A stretch of DNA of 22,714 nt from Penium margaritaceum (taxonomy: Eukaryota; Streptophyta; Zygnematophyceae; Desmidiales; Peniaceae). The stretch spans positions 33,428-56,141 of the forward strand of contig SZWC01004808.1 in NCBI GenBank assembly GCA_023375785.1, given 5' to 3'. Made by a program: the position numbers and the translations under genes. Below, one piece after another: positions 18,329 to 22,714 of this stretch (position 1 is its first letter; each line of letters opens with the position of its first letter). The notes beneath the pieces were generated by a model. It saw only the letters and a list, made by a program, of their open reading frames with translations. It ran no database searches and was not told the DNA's origin.

Positions 18329-20790
18329 AAGACCTACCTCAATGGATTTATTTACAATTTTATCTCCACCACTCTGCATTCTCCACACTAAAGTCTTTGA
18401 AAACAAAACTCTTCAATATTCTTGTGAACAAAAATAGGACGAGGACCATACCCTTAACCTGGTGCTACTACCATGTACCCCTCCCTTAAGAGTTAAAACT
18501 ACAACATGTGAAATAAGATATAATGTTGACTATCCCTTTTGACATAGTTATATTTTTTTGTTTCCTTAGGTGGATCATGTAACACATCAAACCCTTCATT
18601 TAATTCATTCTTACTATCATCAGCTAGTTATTTTATTTTTTATTTTTCAAAGTGAATACCTAAATCTTTAGAGAGGTTAATTTTCAACAAGAATCTTTGT
18701 AGCACGTACAACCACCAAAAGCCAAATATTATATCCAAACACCAAAAGTGAAGTTTTTCCTTCAAATAAATCACTCTCGGATGGAGTGTAAAAACCGCTC
18801 TATGCATCCTTTTCAGAAGTGTTACTACATCCAGGAGCACAGTTGTAACTCGGCCACGTATGATTTTTATGACCTTGCCTTACTAACTCAGTATCGAGGA
18901 AAGGAATGTATAAAGAAGTAAGTTGCTCTTCAAGAGGTAAAAGTATTTGAAGTACTTCATGTACGTCGTTCATAAGAAAATTCTTTATACATTAAAGACC
19001 TTTTACATGATAACATTTTTTACATGCATCAAATACACATAAGAATGTTTTTCCATCTTCATTCAACTCCTCAATACTTATTTTAATGTGAAGTAAGGAA
19101 GATAATGAGCATGGAACTTTTGGCTTATACTCACATTCATGTATAAACTAATAATATTTTTTATAACTATTTACAATCACGTCAACGGAATCTTTAAATT
19201 GATTACAAATATTTTTACTACGTCATTTTGGACTACATGTCTATCTTTTGTAAATAATATTACCTCTTTCTCGAAATATTTACGTTCATTTTTCTGAGAC
19301 GAGAATATATCATGTACTCTTTTACAATTTCTACTGATGTAAACATTGTAAAATCATATAATTTCTTTTTTTCCCATTCTATTCATAGTGTTTTTCCTAA
19401 TTGCTATGTGCATCTTTGTTGGATCACGGTATCATGTATAATGTTATGAATCTACATCTTGTTTTATAGATTGTATTGGATTAATCATTCCCATTAGGTA
19501 ATGTTGTAATTTTCTTATTTTTTAACTTGACCTCTTTGATATTGGTTTGTGTGAAACCCTTTGTCAAAACGTCTCTCAATATTGTTTGACTTATGTTTAT
19601 CTACTTTTTGAGGCTCATATAGTATTTTTGAAAGGATAGAGAATATATGTTTTGTCTTCAATGGTGGCAAATGTATGATATTACTTATATAATCATCCTT
19701 ACAAGATGAACTATGTTAGGATTCTCTTCAAATATCTTTTATATAAAAGACATAAAGGGACCATGTGGACATTTGTTGAAGTATTGGTGTAGATGTCACA
19801 CGACGATATCCATTAAAAAGGTAGGGATGGTGGGGATGAATATGGTTGGATGGAGAAATGGAGAGATGGGCATGGGTGGGTTGGGGGTAGAGAGGGTGCT
19901 AGCATGGCATGAGATGCTTGTTCTAAAATACGTTTAGGGTTGTAGAAGGATGGAAGAAGGGAAGGGATGATGACAATACGATGGTGAGACGTGGTGGATA
20001 TGTGTCCGTGTTGGTGGTGGTTTAAAGAGGTAGGGGATTGATTGGGTTGACGGTAGAGGAGTGACAGAATGAGAGAGATAGTAGAATATGGGGTGAGGGG
20101 ATGACAAGGTTCAAGAGTATGGTCTAATGGAATATAGATGAGGGAACTCGAAGGTCCAAGTCAGAGATGAGTTGGTGATATGAGAGGGAATGAGAAAGTG
20201 GAAATGTGGGTACTTGTAAAATGTGGATAAATATTAATATATTCGAGATGTTACACGTATTCTATTATTGGTTTATAAGTCTTTTGATGTAAACTCTAAT
20301 AATGAAGACCCGTTCCATAAAGACGTCCAAGATTATTAAATATTTACAATTCAACATATTCATTATGTACTTTTGATAGATTTTTATCCGTACATAAAGA
20401 GAAGGAATGAATGTATATTGAAATGACTCCATTTGTGAGCTCTAAAGAAAGATAGTTGTATCATACATTGTATAGAGTATGAATATTTCTACATATGATC
20501 CATTAACTCTGTTTTGTGCATGATAATTCAACTACCATTTTTTAACTGAAACCCATACTTATGCCCAATAAGAAGTTGGTATTTTTTGTTGTAAAATTCA
20601 CATGCATTTGAAACTACCTTGAACCAAACTTGTTTATGATTTATTCATTGCCCATAATGGAACAATGAAAGAGCTCCAAGAAGATAATTACAATCTCTAC
20701 CAATCTTCTTTATTTTTAGTATACATAAATATCTTGAGTAAAACCACCAATTGTACCAATATTCTGATGTGGATTATGCCCATTCAAATC
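18329..20790. other. AT-rich DNA between the two divergent LTRs
   Basis: No gene is supported. The minus strand has several coding-looking segments. 18803-18991 is open for 63 codons and 18995-19147 for 51 in the same frame, and a neighbouring frame is open at 19180-19353 for 58. Examples are PLEEQLTSLYIPFLDTELV and RKYFEKEVILFTKDRHVVQ. Between 19810 and 20210 the plus strand is unusually G-rich (GGATGG, GGTGG, GAGAG words). The minus-strand frame at 20300-20787 ends abruptly at the start of LTR B. If real, this is a decayed gene or genes of unknown family; at this AT content the open lengths are near chance. Confidence 0.4.
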
Positions 20791-21311
20791 TGTTAAAGTA
20801 GCAAACATGTCTGTGTCTACTTGCGTTAGCTAGCCTAGTTTAGTCTCATTTCTTTGTTTGTGCTGACTTCTTACGAGACGTAGGCCTCGCTGCGTCACCC
20901 CGTCTGGGTCGCACGAGACATTGTGCGCGTAGAGACCCTATGCACCCCTTAGGTGGTTCGCCACACTTCAGGGCGAACCGCAGTCTGGGGAGCGAGGGCG
21001 ACCCGATAGGGGTCACACTCACTCCCCCGTCAAGCTCACTTTTCAATTCGTCTAACGTAATTTCACTCTCGATCTATCTTCGATCTGTCTAAGTCTCCAA
21101 CTGCTCGATCCCCCCCTCACAATTCTCGAGAGCGAACTCCCCTCACATCTCTCAAGAGCTCTCCCCCCTCACAGGTTTCGAGAAGCCCTCCGCGTCTCTC
21201 ACAAGAAAAGCGGGACAGTTAGTCCCGCGACTAACTCCCGAGCTCTCCCACCACCCGCCTCCTCCACTCTCCTCCACCTGTCTCTCCCCGCTGACCTCAC
21301 CCTCATCAACA
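20791..21311 (+). repeat. LTR of element B (521 bp)
   Basis: It starts TGTTAAAGTAGCAAACATG and ends CCTCATCAACA. It shares with A the CCTAGTTTAGTC, GAGACGTA and CGACCCGATAGGGGTCA words. It also has three CCTCACA words about 26 bp apart (21115-21172) beside CTCGAGAG/CTCAAGAG palindromes. No TATA box was recognised. The upstream flank is AAATC; no TSD can be tested. Confidence 0.6.
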
Positions 21312-21323
21312 TGGCATCAAGCC
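21312..21323 (+). other. Candidate primer-binding site of element B
   Basis: TGGCATCAAGCC follows the LTR end directly, identical to the site in element A although the surrounding sequence has diverged. That conservation supports a functional origin. An ATG overlapping the site opens a frame of about 185 codons in both copies, but indels shift the frame between them, so it is not a conserved protein. Confidence 0.5.
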
Positions 21324-22034
21324 ATTGAGGGCCTGTGGCTTCCATCGTTTCCGCTTCCGCCGTCCGCTTCCGCCATCCGCTTCCGCTTCCGCCGTCTGCT
21401 GTCGCTGCCGCCGTCAGTTTCCGCCCTCCGCTTCCGCTTCCGCAGTCTTCCATCAGCCGCTGCTCCCCGGTCTCGTCGTCGTCCTCGCGGGTGCCGTCCG
21501 CGTTCGTGGTCCCCGTCCTCGACCTGTCGTTCCGGCCCGCTTCCCCTCCTCCAGGTCTGCCCCTGTCGGGGCCCCCCTGTCGTTCCAACCCCTCCCCTGC
21601 TCTTCCCCTCTCCCCTACTCCCGTTTTCGCCCTCTCTGTCTCGTTCCAGCTAATTTTTTTTTCCTTTCTTTTCTCTTTCCCTTCCCTCACGTTCTGTTTG
21701 TTTTTGTGTTCTCTGCTGCAGGTTCGTTCCCCTTCTCGTCCTCCCTGCCTCTGGCCCGGCCTCAGCCTCCTCGTCCCGTGTGCCCGCTCTCCGCTCCTAC
21801 CTCGGACCCCCGTATCCCTCGCTCTGACCTGCCGCCTGCCCGCGGCCTCTGGCGCGCGGACCCGGCTCCTCCTCCGGGCCCTCGGATCTCACTCCTAGAC
21901 GTCCGGGCCTTTGGCATTAGGGTTAGGCTGTAGGTCTAGTCCTCGATCTAGACTCTAGACTTTGGACTGTGGACTGTAACACGTGGAATCTGCTTTGCTG
22001 CTTTCGGCCTTTGGCCAACCCCCCCCCCCCGCTG

Positions 22035-22714
22035 GGTCTCGTCCCGGCTTTTCGTTCTTTTTCTCCTTCCCCCTCTTTCTCTCCTACTCCCTCTCTCTCC
22101 TTCTGCCCTCCCTCCCTCTCCTCTCTCTCTCTCCCCACTCTCTCTCTCCCTCAATCTGCGCTCTGCCCCTCTGCCTTCTCTGTCCGTTCTCGCTCTCCTC
22201 TCTCTCTCTCTCTCTCTGTCTGTCTGTCTATCTCTCTGTCTCTCTGTCTCTCTGTCTCTCTGTCTCTCTCTCTGTCTCTCTGTGTCTCTGTCTCTCAGTC
22301 TCTCTGTCTCTGTCCTCTGCCTCTGTCTCTCTGTCTCTTTGTCTCTCTCTCTCTCTGCCTCTCTGTCTCTCAATCTCTCTGTCTCTCTATCTCTCTGTCT
22401 CTCTGTCTCTCTGTCTCTCTGTTTCTTTGTCTCTCTGTCTCTCTGTCTCTTTGTATCTCTGTCTCTTTGTCTCTCTGTCTCTCTGTCTCTCTGTCTCTCT
22501 GTCTCTCTATCCCTCTGTCCCTCTGTCCCTCTGTCCCTCTGTCTCTCTGTCTCTCTGTCTCTCTGTCTCTCTGTCTCTCCGTCTCTCTATCTCTCTGTCT
22601 CTCTGTCTCCCTGTCTCTCTATCTCTCTCTCTCTCTGTCTCTGTCTCTCTGTCTCTCTGTCTCTCTGTCTCTCTGCCTCTCTGTCTCTCTGTCTCTCTGT
22701 CTCTCTCTCTCTCT
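22035..22714. repeat. (CT)n and (TCTCTGTC)n microsatellite to window end
   Basis: After a short CT-rich stretch the sequence becomes a tandem octamer CTCTCTGT/TCTCTGTC from about 22215 to the end, with pure (CT)n runs at about 22196-22217. Variants (CTCTCTAT, CCCTCTGT, CTTTGTCT) are frequent. The array is cut by the window edge. Reverse-strand Arg/Glu/Asp/Thr frames are artefacts. Confidence 0.9.

Larger units (their letters stand above)
20791..22034 (+). mobile_element. Partial LTR retroelement B: LTR, PBS and leader
   Basis: It is the plus-strand counterpart of element A: an LTR at 20791-21311, a candidate PBS at 21312-21323 and a GC-rich leader to 22034, where detectable homology to A ends in the same poly-C/GCTG word. 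Beyond this B continues into CT microsatellite to the end of the window, so a downstream interior and second LTR could lie outside. A long plus frame (21335-21898) has no known domain. Words shared with A include CCAGGTCTGCCCC, CCCTGTCGTTCCA and TGCAGGTTCGTTCC. Confidence 0.65.

Noticed and set aside
21335..21898. Similar-length plus frame in element B and minus frame in element A (17241-17795), both starting at the PBS ATG
   Set aside because: Homologous segments are read in different frames after indels, so the protein is not conserved. The length agreement is a by-product of GC- and C-rich composition.
17108..22034. A single DNA transposon with 1.2-kb terminal inverted repeats
   Set aside because: The flanks at both ends do not match (no target-site duplication), no transposase is visible, and the arms contain LTR-type ends followed by a PBS, which fits LTR retroelements better. 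It is kept open only as an alternative in the findings.
21948..22373. Arg/Glu/Asp/Thr frame of 141 codons on the minus strand
   Set aside because: Translation of the CT/CTGT microsatellite.
1..22714. tRNA, rRNA or other structured RNA genes
   Set aside because: No tRNA box A/B pair in the right arrangement and no rRNA-like sequence was seen. The tRNA-like words at 14626-14638 and 21312-21323 are primer-binding sites.

Overview
This window looks like eukaryotic, most likely land-plant, repeat-rich intergenic DNA. I find no intact host protein-coding gene, no rRNA, no tRNA, no CRISPR array and no prokaryotic gene organisation. The plant assignment rests mainly on a retrotransposon primer-binding site, TGGTATCAGAGCA (minus strand, 14626-14638). 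Its first 12 bases match the complement of the 3' end of plant initiator tRNA-Met. The polypurine tract/LTR junction GAGGGGGAG|TGTTAG is also typical of plant Ty1-copia elements. I cannot name a lineage; the very high load of simple repeats would suit a large-genome plant, but that is inference.

Layout: 1-1500 is AT-rich unique DNA. 1500-4050 is a composite satellite: GA tract, degenerate CACGA/CATGA/CACAA pentamer array, CA/TA tract and GA tract, then the same series again. 4050-7610 is AT-rich DNA broken by CA/CT (5530-6060) and TG/TA (6341-6645) microsatellites. 7611-8350 holds a pyrimidine tract and a GAT-rich minisatellite with a 50-bp period. 8355-16194 is one minus-strand LTR retrotransposon of about 7.8 kb. 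It has a complete 3' LTR of 1,611 bp, a polypurine tract, a 4.66-kb internal region, a primer-binding site and a 5' LTR that has lost 58 bp at its outer end. 16202-16690 is a pyrimidine tract. 16691-22034 is AT-rich DNA carrying two homologous, oppositely oriented LTR-plus-leader fragments (17108-18328 minus, 20791-22034 plus) with 2.46 kb of AT-rich DNA between their LTR starts. 22035 to the end is CT/CTGT microsatellite.

The most informative object is the large element. It has the signals needed for retrotransposition (LTRs, TATA boxes, PBS, PPT) but no recognisable reverse transcriptase, integrase, protease or RNase H. It does carry a single long minus-strand reading frame (14610 down to 12685, 642 codons), starting 16 nt after the PBS and interrupted by only three stops. 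That frame encodes a glutamine-rich protein I do not recognise. The element therefore looks like a non-autonomous, gag-only-type retrotransposon that would depend on another element for its enzymes. A hand alignment of the two LTRs gives about 66 substitutions and one 3-bp indel over about 1,553 bp (roughly 4%), so it is not a fresh insertion.

The two smaller fragments belong to a different LTR family with LTRs of about 520 bp and an unusual candidate PBS, TGGCATCAAGCC. Some AT-rich stretches contain coding-looking but stop-riddled frames. At this base composition they are close to chance expectation, so they are reported only as weak leads.
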